Counted from the first letter of the stretch, positions 34,282 through 43,127 are shown. The stretch is 64,000 nt of DNA from BOG-908 sp964244615 (GCA_964244615.1 CAXTJP010000001.1:30495-94494); one strand, 5' to 3'. The notes: generated by a model not told the origin, from the letters alone. Made by a program: numbers and translations.

Positions 34282-36292
34282 CGCGGACACGCAGGACGCG
34301 GCCGAGAGACCATCTCCGATAGAGGCGGAGGTGCTGCGCATACGATCGCTGCTGCAGCTTGGCGACCATCGTCAGGCGCTGCAGGCCGGGTTCGCCCTGT
34401 GCGCCCGCGTGCCAGAAAACCGTGACGTGCTCTACATGATCGCCGTCGCGCAGCGGTACCTGCGGCTTCATGCCGACGCGCTGCAGACGCTGGCACGGCT
34501 GCAGGCAGCGCATCCCGCCTACAGCCGTCTCTACCAGGAGCGCGGCCATTGTTTCGCCGCCGCCGGCGATCCCGCCGCGGCCCTCGCGGCGTATCTCGAC
34601 GCGGTGAACCTCAACGCGGCGCTGCCGGCGAGCTGGCAGGCGCTGGCCGTGTTGTTCCGCGCCGCGGGCCGGACCGAAGAGGCGGGCATGGCGGCGGGCC
34701 ACGTGGCCAAGCTCCGCCAGCTGCAGCCTGCGGTCGTGACGGCATCCAGCCTGTTTGCCGACGGCGAGGTGAACGAGGCCGAGCGGGTGATACGGCAGTT
34801 CCTGCGCGAGCACCCACGCGACGTGGAGGGCATGCGGTTGCTCGCACGCATCGGCATGAAGCTCGACGGGCTGGAGGATGCCGAGTTCCTGCTGGAGAGC
34901 GTGCTGGCTTTCTCGCCCGGCTACCATCTCGCGCGCTACGACTACGTGCGCGTCCTGCTGCAACGCCATCGCAACGCCAAGGCATTGGAAGAAGCCAGGG
35001 TGCTGCTGCAGGCGGAGCCGGCCAACCGGGACTACCGTGCGGTTTACGCGACCGCCTGCCTGGCGCTGTCCGATTACGACGAGGCGATCCGCACCTATCG
35101 CCAGCTTCTGGAAGAAGCACCGGCGGCGGCAGACCTGCATCTGTCGATCGGCCACGCCCTCAAGACGCTCGGGCGCCAGCAGGACGCGATCGCATCCTAT
35201 CGCGCGGCCGCTGCCGTCAAGCCCGGGTTCGGCGACGCCTACTGGAGCCTCGCGAACCTGAAGACCTACCGGTTCACCGACGACGAGATCGCCCGCATGC
35301 GGCAACAGGAGGCCGATCCGGCGGCGTCGGCGGTCGACCGCGCTCACCTGTGTTTCGCGCTGGGCAAGGCGCTGGAGGATCGCGCCTCCTACGCCGAGTC
35401 GTTCGGCTACTACGAGCGCGGCAACGCGCTGAAAAGGACCGAGACGCAGTACCGCCCGGACGCGATCGAGGGGAGCGCCCGACAGCAGGTGGCGCTGTTC
35501 ACGCCGGCGTTCTTCGCCGCCCGTCCGGATTGGGGCTGCCCCAGCAACGAGCCGATCTTCGTGGTGGGGTTGCCGCGCGCGGGATCGACGCTGATCGAAC
35601 AGATCCTCGCCTCGCACTCGCAGGTCGAGGGCACGATGGAACTGGCCGACATCCCGCGCCTGGTGCTGCGCCTGCAGGGGCGCGCGCACGACGAGACCGC
35701 GCCCGCCTACCCGGCGGCGCTCGCCGACCTGTCTGCGGCGCAACTGCGCCGGCTGGGCGAAAGCTACCTGGCCGACACGCGCGTCTATCGCACCGGCCGC
35801 GCGTTCTTCATCGACAAGAACCCGAACAATTTCCGCCATCTCGGGCTGATCCACCTCATGTTGCCGAACGCGCGCATCATCGACGCGCGGCGCGACCCGA
35901 TGGCGTGCTGTTTCAGCAACTTCAAGCAGCTCTTCGCCTTCGGTCAGGAATTCACCTACGATCTGCGCGACATCGCCCGCTACTACCGCTCCTACGTGGC
36001 GCTGATGGCGCATTGGGAGGCGGTGATGCCGCGGCACATCCTGCGCGTGCAGCACGAGGACGTGGTTGCGGACCTGGAGGGCAGCGTGCGACGCCTGCTC
36101 GATTTCTGCGGCCTGGCTTACGAGCCGGGCTGCGTCCTGTTCCACAGGACCGAGCGCAGCGTGCGCACCGCGAGCTCCGAACAGGTGCGTCGGCCCATCA
36201 ACGCGGATGGGCTGTCGCAATGGACGCATTTCAGGCCCTGGCTCGGTGTGCTTGAGGATGCGCTGAAAGGCAGGGAAGGCCTTCTTTTTTGA
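34274..36292 (+). CDS. TPR-repeat sulfotransferase-like protein
   Basis: A 672-residue two-part protein. The first 390 residues are tetratricopeptide-like repeats (for example AYLDAVNLNAALPASWQALA and DLHLSIGHALKTLGRQQDAI). The rest is a PAPS-type sulfotransferase domain with the 5'-phosphosulfate loop IFVVGLPRAGSTLIEQILAS, a 3'-phosphate-binding RRDPMACCFSNF region, and a conserved FIDKNPNNFRHL. The TTG at 34274 overlaps the oxidase stop by eight bases. The last residues, GREGLLF, are encoded by repeat copy C. It could sulfate a glycan, peptide or lipid; why it is coupled to a betaine-catabolic operon is unclear. Confidence 0.85.
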   Translation: MRSADTQDAAERPSPIEAEVLRIRSLLQLGDHRQALQAGFALCARVPENRDVLYMIAVAQRYLRLHADALQTLARLQAAHPAYSRLYQERGHCFAAAGDPAAALAAYLDAVNLNAALPASWQALAVLFRAAGRTEEAGMAAGHVAKLRQLQPAVVTASSLFADGEVNEAERVIRQFLREHPRDVEGMRLLARIGMKLDGLEDAEFLLESVLAFSPGYHLARYDYVRVLLQRHRNAKALEEARVLLQAEPANRDYRAVYATACLALSDYDEAIRTYRQLLEEAPAAADLHLSIGHALKTLGRQQDAIASYRAAAAVKPGFGDAYWSLANLKTYRFTDDEIARMRQQEADPAASAVDRAHLCFALGKALEDRASYAESFGYYERGNALKRTETQYRPDAIEGSARQQVALFTPAFFAARPDWGCPSNEPIFVVGLPRAGSTLIEQILASHSQVEGTMELADIPRLVLRLQGRAHDETAPAYPAALADLSAAQLRRLGESYLADTRVYRTGRAFFIDKNPNNFRHLGLIHLMLPNARIIDARRDPMACCFSNFKQLFAFGQEFTYDLRDIARYYRSYVALMAHWEAVMPRHILRVQHEDVVADLEGSVRRLLDFCGLAYEPGCVLFHRTERSVRTASSEQVRRPINADGLSQWTHFRPWLGVLEDALKGREGLLF

Positions 36293-36407
36293 AAAAAAAA
36301 GCAAAGAACTTCTGGTCGTGCTGTCGCCGAGGCTACAGATACCCGACCAATGATCAGAAGTTTTTTGGTCCTTTTTCTCAAAAAAGGACTGCTTGCTTTC
36401 CTTGCCT
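36268..36407. repeat. dispersed palindromic repeat, copy C (full length)
   Basis: About 140 bp with imperfect ends AGGCAGGGAAGGC and GCTTTCCTTGCCT. An inner hairpin AGTCCTTTTTTGAGAAA-type arm faces a second arm. The central CGTGCTGTCGCCGAGG with ACCCGACC matches the other full copies. It fills a convergent junction and supplies the last codons of the sulfotransferase and touches the TonB receptor stop. Confidence 0.85.
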
Positions 36408-38994
36408 AGTTGAAGCTGTAGCTGACCTTCAAACCCGCCGTCAGCGGCCGGGTCACGATGATCGACTGCACGAACTGCGCGGCGCTGATGAACTCCTGGC
36501 CGCGCTCGTTGGTCAGGTTGTTGACGTAGAGCTGCGCCCGCCACGAATCCTTGGTCACGCCGACCGCTGCGTTCACCGTGGTGATCGGTGATTCGTAGAA
36601 ATTGTTGAAGTTCGCTACCGCCGAGTGCGTGTGCGAGGAATGCGAGATGTTGGCCTGCACGAAGCAGAGATAGTCGTTCACGCTGAATTCGTAGCGCCCC
36701 AGGAGATCGCCCTTGAACGCCGGCGATTGTGCGAGCGTGTCTCCGACCTCGCCGAAAATGCCCACCGAACCCGGCAGGGCCGCCCCTGTCGCACTGGTGA
36801 CGGGCGGCGAGGTCAACTGCCTGGTGTCGTTGGCGGCGAAGCCGCCCGAAAGCGTCAGCCCGTCGAGCGGCACGGCACTCACCTGCACCTCCGCCCCGCG
36901 CACACGATAGTTCGGGCCGTTCACCGTGAAGGCCAGGTTGCCGAACGCGCCGGGATCAAACAGCCGGTCCTGCACGTTGTTCCAGTCTTCCTGGTAGAAC
37001 GCGCCGTTCACCGTCAGCCTGCGCTGCAGGAACTGCATTTTGTAGCCGACCTCGTTGTTGGTCAGCGAGTCGGACTGGTAGCCGATCTGGCCCACGAACG
37101 CGCCGTGATCGGTGCTCGGTGCGCGTCGGTTGAAGCCCGCCGGCCGGTAGCCCTGCGACCACGTGTAGTACAGCATGATGTCGGGCGTGACCTTCCAGGT
37201 CACGTTCGCACGGCTCTTGAAACCGTAATCGGCGCTCTTGAGGTTCTTGGCGTCCAGGTTGGTGGCGCCGGCGGTGCAGGGTACGCCGCCGGTGTAGAAC
37301 ACGCTGCAGCCGAAGCCGCTGACGACCGAGCCTTTCTCGAAATTGTGGAAGTCGTACCAACGCGTGCCCCCCGTGACCGTCAGGACATGCGGGATGATGT
37401 CGAAATCGGCCGATCCGAAGATCGCGTACTGGGTGTAGCCGCGCGTTATGTCGTTGAAGAAGCCCGTCTGTGGCCCTCTCGGGTTCGGATCGGCGACCGT
37501 GCTACCGGGCGACGGCCCGAGCTGGGTGAAGCCGGGCGCGGTCAGATAGTTGAAGTTGGTCCGGTTCTGAATCTCGAAATCCTCGTAGAAGAATCCTCCG
37601 ATCGCCCGCAGCCGCCAGTTGTCCGGCGTGCTGATACGCGCCTCCTGGCTCAGATGCGTGTCGTGCTCGATATCCTGCCAGGTCGAGCCCGGCGAGTAGC
37701 ATTGCGACTTGGCAAAGCCCTTGGCCGGGTTGGCCGGCTGGCACTGGTAGTAATCCGCGTAGAGGCCGCGCGCGTAGGCGGTGTAATCCTGTATCTGGTC
37801 GGTGTTGCGTATCAGGTAGGCGCCGTCATAGACGACCTTCAGCGGGCCGACCCGCCCATCGATGGTCAGCGCGGTGTTCTCGAAGAAATCCCTGTCCGTG
37901 GTCGGCTCATAGAGCTGGACCGACAGGTCGGGCAGCTTGACCGGGCTGGAGCCGGAGCTCTGCGGCGTCTCGTAGAACACGCCGTCCGCGTCCAGGTTCT
38001 GCACCGATTGCGACAGCAGCGCGCTCCAATCGTCGCTGAACTTCCACAGCAGCTCGCCGCGGGTGCCCACGTAGTTCACCGGGTTGATGTTGTTCTGCAC
38101 CAGCGATGCGTTGTTGATCGAGTTCGTGGCCGTGGCCGGTCCGGGGATGTTGTTGGTGTAGCCGGCATAGTGGATGCCGCGATCGGTGCTCTGGCGCACG
38201 AAGGTGCCGGGCACGTTGTCGATGTAGCCGCCGCGCTGGTCGTCGTACACCGTCAGGCGCAGCGCCATCTCGTTCGTCACGAGCGGGACGTTGACGGTGG
38301 CGTCAACGTTCTTGCTCAGCGCGCCGTGCACCGTGCCGGCGATGCCGGTGTCCACGGTGGCGCTGAACCGGTCGAGCACCGGCTTGTTGGTGATGTAGCG
38401 AAGCACGCCGCCCTGCGCGCCGGACCCGAACAGCGTGCCCTGCGGACCCTCGAGCACTTCGACCTGCTGCAGGTCAGCCGTGTAGATGTCGAGGTTGCGT
38501 CCGGGAACCTGGGCGGACTGGTCGTCGAGGTAGACGGCCACGTTGGGAAACGAGCCGACGCCGCCGCCGCCCTGGCCGCCTTCGTCACCGCCGATGCTGA
38601 GGCCGCGCATATAGACGTTGACCTGCCCGGGGCCGAAGCCGCCCTGCGTGACGTTGGGCAGAACCCTGATCAGATCGTCGAAGTTCTCGATGCTCTGCCG
38701 CTTCAGCGCGGCGCCGCTCAGCACCTGTATGGAAATCGGAACGTCCTGCAGGTTCTGTACACGCCGCTGCGCCGTCACGATGACGCTTTCGGTCGCCGAT
38801 GTGCTCTTCGGTGTCTTGTTCGGCGCCGCCTTCGTCGTGGCCCCCGTGCTTGCCGGCGCCTGATCGGCGGCGGGCTGTTGGGCTCGGGATGCGACCGTGC
38901 ACACCACGCTCAGGGCCACGCCCGACAGAAGCGCCCTTCGCATGCCCAGCCAGATCGGCCTCTTGTGAAAGCGCTCGGTCGTGATCGCAGCCAT
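36406..38994 (-). CDS. TonB-dependent outer-membrane receptor
   Basis: An 862-residue receptor. The signal peptide lies within MRRALLSGVALSVVCTVASR, cleaving near RAQQ (initiation at this inner ATG, codon 18, is possible). A Thr/Ala/Pro-rich linker precedes the plug domain (ESVIVTAQRRVQNLQDVPIS, then QVEVLEGPQGTLFGSGAQGG, the classic plug motif). A 22-strand-type barrel follows, ending RPLTAGLKVSYSFN with the terminal aromatic residue needed for assembly. It brings a large or scarce substrate across the outer membrane. No TonB/ExbBD or iron-siderophore genes are nearby; a role in uptake of the island's substrate is inference. Its stop codon TAG overlaps the end of repeat copy C. Confidence 0.93.
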   Translation of the reverse strand: MAAITTERFHKRPIWLGMRRALLSGVALSVVCTVASRAQQPAADQAPASTGATTKAAPNKTPKSTSATESVIVTAQRRVQNLQDVPISIQVLSGAALKRQSIENFDDLIRVLPNVTQGGFGPGQVNVYMRGLSIGGDEGGQGGGGVGSFPNVAVYLDDQSAQVPGRNLDIYTADLQQVEVLEGPQGTLFGSGAQGGVLRYITNKPVLDRFSATVDTGIAGTVHGALSKNVDATVNVPLVTNEMALRLTVYDDQRGGYIDNVPGTFVRQSTDRGIHYAGYTNNIPGPATATNSINNASLVQNNINPVNYVGTRGELLWKFSDDWSALLSQSVQNLDADGVFYETPQSSGSSPVKLPDLSVQLYEPTTDRDFFENTALTIDGRVGPLKVVYDGAYLIRNTDQIQDYTAYARGLYADYYQCQPANPAKGFAKSQCYSPGSTWQDIEHDTHLSQEARISTPDNWRLRAIGGFFYEDFEIQNRTNFNYLTAPGFTQLGPSPGSTVADPNPRGPQTGFFNDITRGYTQYAIFGSADFDIIPHVLTVTGGTRWYDFHNFEKGSVVSGFGCSVFYTGGVPCTAGATNLDAKNLKSADYGFKSRANVTWKVTPDIMLYYTWSQGYRPAGFNRRAPSTDHGAFVGQIGYQSDSLTNNEVGYKMQFLQRRLTVNGAFYQEDWNNVQDRLFDPGAFGNLAFTVNGPNYRVRGAEVQVSAVPLDGLTLSGGFAANDTRQLTSPPVTSATGAALPGSVGIFGEVGDTLAQSPAFKGDLLGRYEFSVNDYLCFVQANISHSSHTHSAVANFNNFYESPITTVNAAVGVTKDSWRAQLYVNNLTNERGQEFISAAQFVQSIIVTRPLTAGLKVSYSFN

Positions 38995-39300
38995 GGCTCA
39001 GGCACCCCCTCGATGGACCTCCGAGCACAGGCCAGGCCTGATGCCCTCTTGAATGCCGGCCGCCCCCCCGGGCACTCGCTGGCTTCTGAAAAGCCGAGAT
39101 CCGGACACCGGACTCGGCCTGTCGGCAGGCACGGACCGCCTGGCACGCCAAGCCGGTCGTGCGCCGGATCATTCTACGTTGAACATGGTTGCCTGACATC
39201 CGGGCGAACAAGCAATCGCTAATCGTCATCAGCCTGTCGCTTTTTCGACGGTGTTGCACGGGCGGGAGCAGGCAGGGCGCAACGCCTGTCGGGCAGCCCG
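38995..39300. other. 306-bp intergenic region upstream of the TonB receptor
   Basis: No gene-like frame is convincing. The region contains TonB-receptor upstream DNA and the 3' flank of the desaturase gene. No terminator hairpin with a T-run is obvious, and I see no riboswitch. Confidence 0.45.
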
Positions 39301-40212
39301 TTACGGCTGCGTCGCCGGGTGGGGTCCGGGGTGGTGCGGCTGCCACGCGTATCGCGCGGCCACGTCCCGGTAGCCGCGATAGACCGGCCCGCGCCGTGTC
39401 GAGATCATGCGCGCGCGCGCCAGACGCCATTGGGCGGGAAGCTCGTACCACGGAACGGACGGGCGCTCGTGATGCAAGACATGCAGGTTGTTGTTGAGGT
39501 AGAGCAGACCCAGCAGGCCCGCGCGTTCGACCACGGCGGTGCGGTCCTCCTGTCGCTCCGCGGCGTGATGTTCGACCAGCGATCGCAGCAGGATCAGCGC
39601 GGCGCCCGGATAGACGAAGCACGCGACGTAGCCCAGCAGGTCTATACGGCAAACGCCGCACACCCAGCCGAGGACCAGGGCCACCCCCGACGCGTGCGCC
39701 AGCCAGACGCGCCAGAACGCGCCATCCCGGGTTCGGCGCAGCTGGCTCCGCCCGAACAGGACGATGGTGCAGGCGGGGCCCAGCAACAGGCGGCCGGACA
39801 GCGTGTTGCACGCACCGTGCAGCCCACGCCGGACCCGCCCGGCCCGGGCCCAGGCCGCAGGCGTCATGTAGGTGCTCTCCGGGTCTTCGAACGGATCCGT
39901 CAGTTCGGCCTGGTGGTGCTTCAGGTGGGAAAGCCGGTAAAGCGGGTAGGGCAGCCAAAGGTTGAGCGGCGGCCAGGCAAGCAGGCCGTTGATACGCTCG
40001 CTGCGCGTCGGGTGGCCGTGCATCAGCTCGTGCTGCAGGGACATGTGCCAGGCGCAGAGCCAGGCCGCTGCGGGCAGGACCACCCAGACCGGCAAGGTGT
40101 TCCAGCAGACGGTCAGTGCCAGCCAGCCACCATATATGGTGAAGGCGAGGATCCAGGTCGGCGCCTCCAGCCGCCGCGCCGTCCGCCGCGCCGCTTTGAA
40201 CCACTGAACCAT
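39301..40212 (-). CDS. membrane fatty acid desaturase-family protein
   Basis: A 303-residue integral di-iron enzyme. The ATG at 40212 has GGGAGAG just upstream, and residues before it in the longer frame look random. The three histidine boxes are QHELMHG (HxxxH), LSHLKHHQ (HxxHH) and NNLHVLHHERP (HxxHH), arranged between hydrophobic helices as in the desaturase/alkane hydroxylase/beta-carotene ketolase superfamily. It could desaturate or hydroxylate a lipid or an N-linked acyl chain. Directly after it on the same strand is the TonB receptor; divergent is the XRE regulator. Substrate unknown. Confidence 0.85.
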   Translation of the reverse strand: MVQWFKAARRTARRLEAPTWILAFTIYGGWLALTVCWNTLPVWVVLPAAAWLCAWHMSLQHELMHGHPTRSERINGLLAWPPLNLWLPYPLYRLSHLKHHQAELTDPFEDPESTYMTPAAWARAGRVRRGLHGACNTLSGRLLLGPACTIVLFGRSQLRRTRDGAFWRVWLAHASGVALVLGWVCGVCRIDLLGYVACFVYPGAALILLRSLVEHHAAERQEDRTAVVERAGLLGLLYLNNNLHVLHHERPSVPWYELPAQWRLARARMISTRRGPVYRGYRDVAARYAWQPHHPGPHPATQP

Positions 40213-40300
40213 CTGCTCTCCCGGCACCCGCGTTTTCCAAAACCCGGCATGAACATAGGGGAAGATGCGTCGGCTTGGCCCTGCCGCGTTTGCGGAGAAA

Positions 40301-40357
40301 TTGCGGCATTTAAGCACGTCACAACCCACATGTTGTGTTCACGCAGCATTTGCCGCA
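40301..40357. promoter_or_regulatory. candidate operator region between desaturase and XRE regulator genes
   Basis: Within this 57-bp stretch are CACAAC, six bases, GTTGTG (40320-40337) and a TGCGGCA/TGCCGCA inverted pair flanking it (40302-40308 and 40351-40357). It lies in the divergent promoter of the regulator and the desaturase, a usual place for autoregulation by an XRE protein. The binding itself is inference. Confidence 0.4.
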
Positions 40358-40385
40358 TATCTTGCCTCCTATGAGGTGAGAACGC

Positions 40386-41252
40386 ATGCCGCCTTCGACC
40401 GCTCTGGACCGCCGCGAAATCCTGCCGCGCTTCCAGCAGCGGCTGCGGCAGGTCCTGGCCCGATCCGAGATGAGCCAGACCGATTTCGCCCTGGCCGCGG
40501 GGATCGACCGGAGCACCCTCTCCCAGCTGCTGGCCGCAGGGGCGGACCGGCTGCCGAGGGTCGAGTCGGTCGCCGCCATCGCGCAGATCGGCAACACCTC
40601 GATGGACTGGTTGCTCGGCCTGAGCCAGGGCGAGCAGCCGGGGTCGAACATGGTGTCCGAGAGCCTGCAGATCGAACGCGACGCGCCGAGCCCGCTCGAC
40701 GAGCGCCTGCTCGGCTGGCTGAAGGAGGCCTCCGGCTACCGGATACGGCACATCCCCACCACCTTCCCGGACGTGCTCAAGACCGATGCGGTGATCGAGG
40801 ACGAGTACAGCCACTACGCGGCACTGGGGCCGCGCCGCCGGATCGAGATCACCCAGTCCCGCCTGGAGTATCTCCGCCAGCCGGAGACCGAGATCGAGTG
40901 CTGCACCGCCATCCAGACCTTCGAGGCCCTGGCGCGCGGCGAGGACATCTGGCGCGGCATCAGGCCGGCACAACGGCGCGCGCAGCTGGAGCAGATCGTC
41001 TCGCTGTGCGACGAGTTCTACCCGCGCCTGCGGCTGTTCCTCTACGACCGCAAGGAGCTGTTCTCGATCCCGCTGACCGTGTTCGGGCCGTTGCGTGCGG
41101 CGATCTATCTCGGCCAGACCTACTTCGTGTTCCACTCGACGGAGCACATACGCGCGCTGACCCGCCACTTCGACCAGATCGTGCGCGGCGCCATCGTCCA
41201 GCCGACCGGCATCGCCGACTACATGGCGAAGTTGCTGGGGCGGAGTTCCTGA
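40386..41252 (+). CDS. XRE-family transcriptional regulator with C-terminal sensing domain
   Basis: A 288-residue protein starting five bases after GAGGTGAG. Residues about 15-80 form a Cro/CI helix-turn-helix (MSQTDFALAAGIDRSTLSQL, then GNTSMDWLLGLSQG). Residues about 100-288 form a larger domain of mixed helices with YSHYAALGPRRRIEITQSRL and RLFLYDRKELFSIPLTVFGP, which I do not recognise but which probably binds a small ligand. It is divergent from the desaturase-TonB receptor pair and likely regulates it. Length and layout match XRE regulators seen beside betaine/amine-use genes in related bacteria, by recollection only. Confidence 0.85.
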   Translation: MPPSTALDRREILPRFQQRLRQVLARSEMSQTDFALAAGIDRSTLSQLLAAGADRLPRVESVAAIAQIGNTSMDWLLGLSQGEQPGSNMVSESLQIERDAPSPLDERLLGWLKEASGYRIRHIPTTFPDVLKTDAVIEDEYSHYAALGPRRRIEITQSRLEYLRQPETEIECCTAIQTFEALARGEDIWRGIRPAQRRAQLEQIVSLCDEFYPRLRLFLYDRKELFSIPLTVFGPLRAAIYLGQTYFVFHSTEHIRALTRHFDQIVRGAIVQPTGIADYMAKLLGRSS

Positions 41253-41353
41253 AGGCAAGCAGCCCGCTACCGGTCGGGTGTCTGTGGAAACTCCGCGCCA
41301 GCACGACCAAAAGTCTTTTGCTTCTTTTCTTCAGAAAAGAAGGCCTTCCTTAC
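41253..41353. repeat. dispersed palindromic repeat, copy D (near full length)
   Basis: Begins AGGCAAGC one base after the regulator's TGA. It has the core CGGTCGGGTGTCTGTGGAAA and ends with the hairpin CTTCTTTTCTTCAGAAAAGAAG. The first hairpin is lost. The last codons and stop of the convergent PhnD-like gene lie inside it. Confidence 0.8.
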
Positions 41354-42131
41354 CCGCCCCGATGGCCAGCACCGCGTCGTAGGCGCCCGGTTCGAACACC
41401 GCGACTCCGTCCAGCAACAACGCGTCCCGAACAGCCGCCAGCGCCGGGTCGCCGGCAACCTCATCGATGGCCTGCCGCAGAGCCGCCAGGGTGGGCGCGT
41501 CCGTGCCGGCGCCGGTGATCAGCGGCAGGCCCGGGCTGGCGGCGGTCCAGGCCAGCACGCGCAGCCCGGCGGTCAAGTTCGGGCGCAGACGCTGCAGCTG
41601 CGCCCAGGTGACGCAGTCGATCGCCGCCACGTCGGCGCGGCCCTCCGCCACCGCGCGGATGCTGGCCGCGTGGGCGCCGGTCCAGACGATTTCGCCGAAG
41701 AACGGGGCACGGCCGGGGAGCGCCGCCACCGCTTGGCGCAACAGGTTCATGCCGCTGTTGGAGGCGGCGTCGTTCACCGCGCAGCGCCGCCCGCGCAGCG
41801 CGGCCAGCGTGCGGGCGGGCTCGGCCGCGCGCACCACGATGGCGCTACGATAGGACGCGCCCTGGCAGCCCAACGCGCGGTAGCAGGGCGTGGCGACGAC
41901 GGTGACGCGGCCTCTCAGCGCGGTCGCCAGCGGGTAGCCGCAGGTCTGCGCCAACAGCAGGCCGGAATCGGTCCACAACGCATCGGGGGACGGTCCTCGC
42001 GTCAGCGACGCCGGCGCCTCGACCCCGAGCCGCGTCAGGCGCCCGGCGATGGCGGCCCACAGCGCGTCGGTCGCCGGACGCAGCTCCTCGAAATCGTACA
42101 TCGGCAAGGCGGCGAGACGGGGCGGGTTCAC
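41331..42131 (-). CDS. PhnD-like periplasmic-binding-fold protein without signal peptide
   Basis: A 266-residue protein starting at a GTG (42131) overlapping the LysR stop; an ATG at 42167 would add 12 residues. It begins RLAALPMYDFEELRPATDAL and has no export signal. The fold resembles the phosphonate/phosphite-binding PhnD family (LAQTCGYPLATALRGRVTVV; CAVNDAASNSGMNLLRQAVA; AAIDCVTWAQLQRLRP). No ABC ATPase or permease accompanies it. It is co-translated with a LysR gene, so a cytosolic ligand sensor or a partner of LysR is more likely than transport. The last residues, GKEGLLF, are encoded by repeat copy D, the same as in the unrelated sulfotransferase. Confidence 0.78.
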   Translation of the reverse strand: MNPPRLAALPMYDFEELRPATDALWAAIAGRLTRLGVEAPASLTRGPSPDALWTDSGLLLAQTCGYPLATALRGRVTVVATPCYRALGCQGASYRSAIVVRAAEPARTLAALRGRRCAVNDAASNSGMNLLRQAVAALPGRAPFFGEIVWTGAHAASIRAVAEGRADVAAIDCVTWAQLQRLRPNLTAGLRVLAWTAASPGLPLITGAGTDAPTLAALRQAIDEVAGDPALAAVRDALLLDGVAVFEPGAYDAVLAIGAGKEGLLF

Positions 42132-43045
42132 GGCGGGACGTCGCGCGCGAAGTTGCGGATCATCCACGCGCGAAACACCGCGATGACCGGGTCGGCCAGG
42201 TCGTCGGCCGCGAGATGGAGGAAGTAGCCGTAGCCGTCCTCGAACGTCTCGGCGAAGGGTGTGACGAGGATGCCGGCGGCGATGTCCGGCGCGAACAGGT
42301 CGCGGTCGAGCAGCACCACGCCCTCGCCGCCGGCGGCGTATTGCGCGGCCAGCGCGGCGGTGTCGAAGGCGAGCCCCCGGTTCGTTTGCATGTCCAGGCC
42401 GAAATGCCGGGAGAACGCCTGCCAGATCATGCCCGGCGGCTCGCCCTCGAGCTTGACGTGCAGCAGCTCGTTATCCGCGATGAAGCGGGCTAGCGCGCGG
42501 CCCGGCTGGGCTGCGGCCAGCGCCGGGCTGCAGCCGGGCGTCACGCGCGACATCCACAGCAGGTCCGACACCGCCTCTCCGCTGCGCGGCCGGTCGTAGA
42601 CGACGGCCACGTCGGTCTTCGTGGGCGGCGCGCCGGTCATGCCGAGGCTGGAGATCTCGATGAAGATGTCGGGGAAGTCCTTCCGAAACGCCTGCAGGAT
42701 GGGCAGGGCCAGCTTCTGCGCGAACGAGGGCGGCAGCTGCAGGCGCAGCGTGCGCAGGCCGCCGCCGTCGCGCACCACGTCGTTCAGCGCGTGCTCGATC
42801 CGGTCGAAGGATCCGCGCACCGTCGGCAGCAGCGCGCCGCCCGCCTTGGTCAGCGCCAGCGATTGCGGGCGCCGCTCGAACAATGCGTGGCCCAGCAGCT
42901 CCTCCAGCCCGATCACGTGCCGGCTGACGGCGCTCTGCGACACGCCGAGCGCCTGTGCGGCCGCCGTGAAGCTGAGGTGGCGCCCGACCGCGTCGAAGGC
43001 GCGAAGCGCGTTCAGCGGCAGCCAGCGCCTGTCGAACGTGACCAA
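42128..43045 (-). CDS. LysR-family transcriptional regulator
   Basis: About 305 residues from a TTG at 43045 preceded by GGAAGG; longer in-frame starts (43126, 43174) add residues unlike a LysR N-terminus and run into the divergent promoter. The start WLPLNALRAFDAVGRHLSFT with AAAQALGVSQSAVSRHVIGL is a textbook LysR winged helix (GcvA-like). The effector domain follows, with an inducer-binding cleft. It is divergent from the second Rieske operon, and a T-N11-A palindrome between them is a likely binding site. It probably activates the operon when the substrate is present. Confidence 0.88.
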   Translation of the reverse strand: MVTFDRRWLPLNALRAFDAVGRHLSFTAAAQALGVSQSAVSRHVIGLEELLGHALFERRPQSLALTKAGGALLPTVRGSFDRIEHALNDVVRDGGGLRTLRLQLPPSFAQKLALPILQAFRKDFPDIFIEISSLGMTGAPPTKTDVAVVYDRPRSGEAVSDLLWMSRVTPGCSPALAAAQPGRALARFIADNELLHVKLEGEPPGMIWQAFSRHFGLDMQTNRGLAFDTAALAAQYAAGGEGVVLLDRDLFAPDIAAGILVTPFAETFEDGYGYFLHLAADDLADPVIAVFRAWMIRNFARDVPP

Positions 43046-43110
43046 AGGGTGGGGCCTTCCCGGACGATGCCGCCCATCATCGGCCAACACCCCGGAATAC
43101 CAAATAGCCC

Positions 43111-43127
43111 AATGCCGATTAGGCATT
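43111..43127. promoter_or_regulatory. LysR-type box (T-N11-A palindrome)
   Basis: AATGCC, GATTA, GGCATT is a perfect 6-bp inverted repeat containing T-N11-A, the standard LysR recognition pattern. It lies about 65 bases upstream of both divergent starts (LysR at 43045, Rieske gene at 43194), as expected for autoregulation and activation. Confidence 0.65.

Noticed and set aside
34082..36544. 820-codon minus-strand frame opposite the sulfotransferase
   Set aside because: Antisense shadow that also runs through the repeat. The plus-strand protein has TPR and sulfotransferase motifs.
36406..38994. Siderophore receptor cluster
   Set aside because: No siderophore synthesis, ABC siderophore importer, Fur-like site or sigma/anti-sigma pair is visible beside the TonB receptor.
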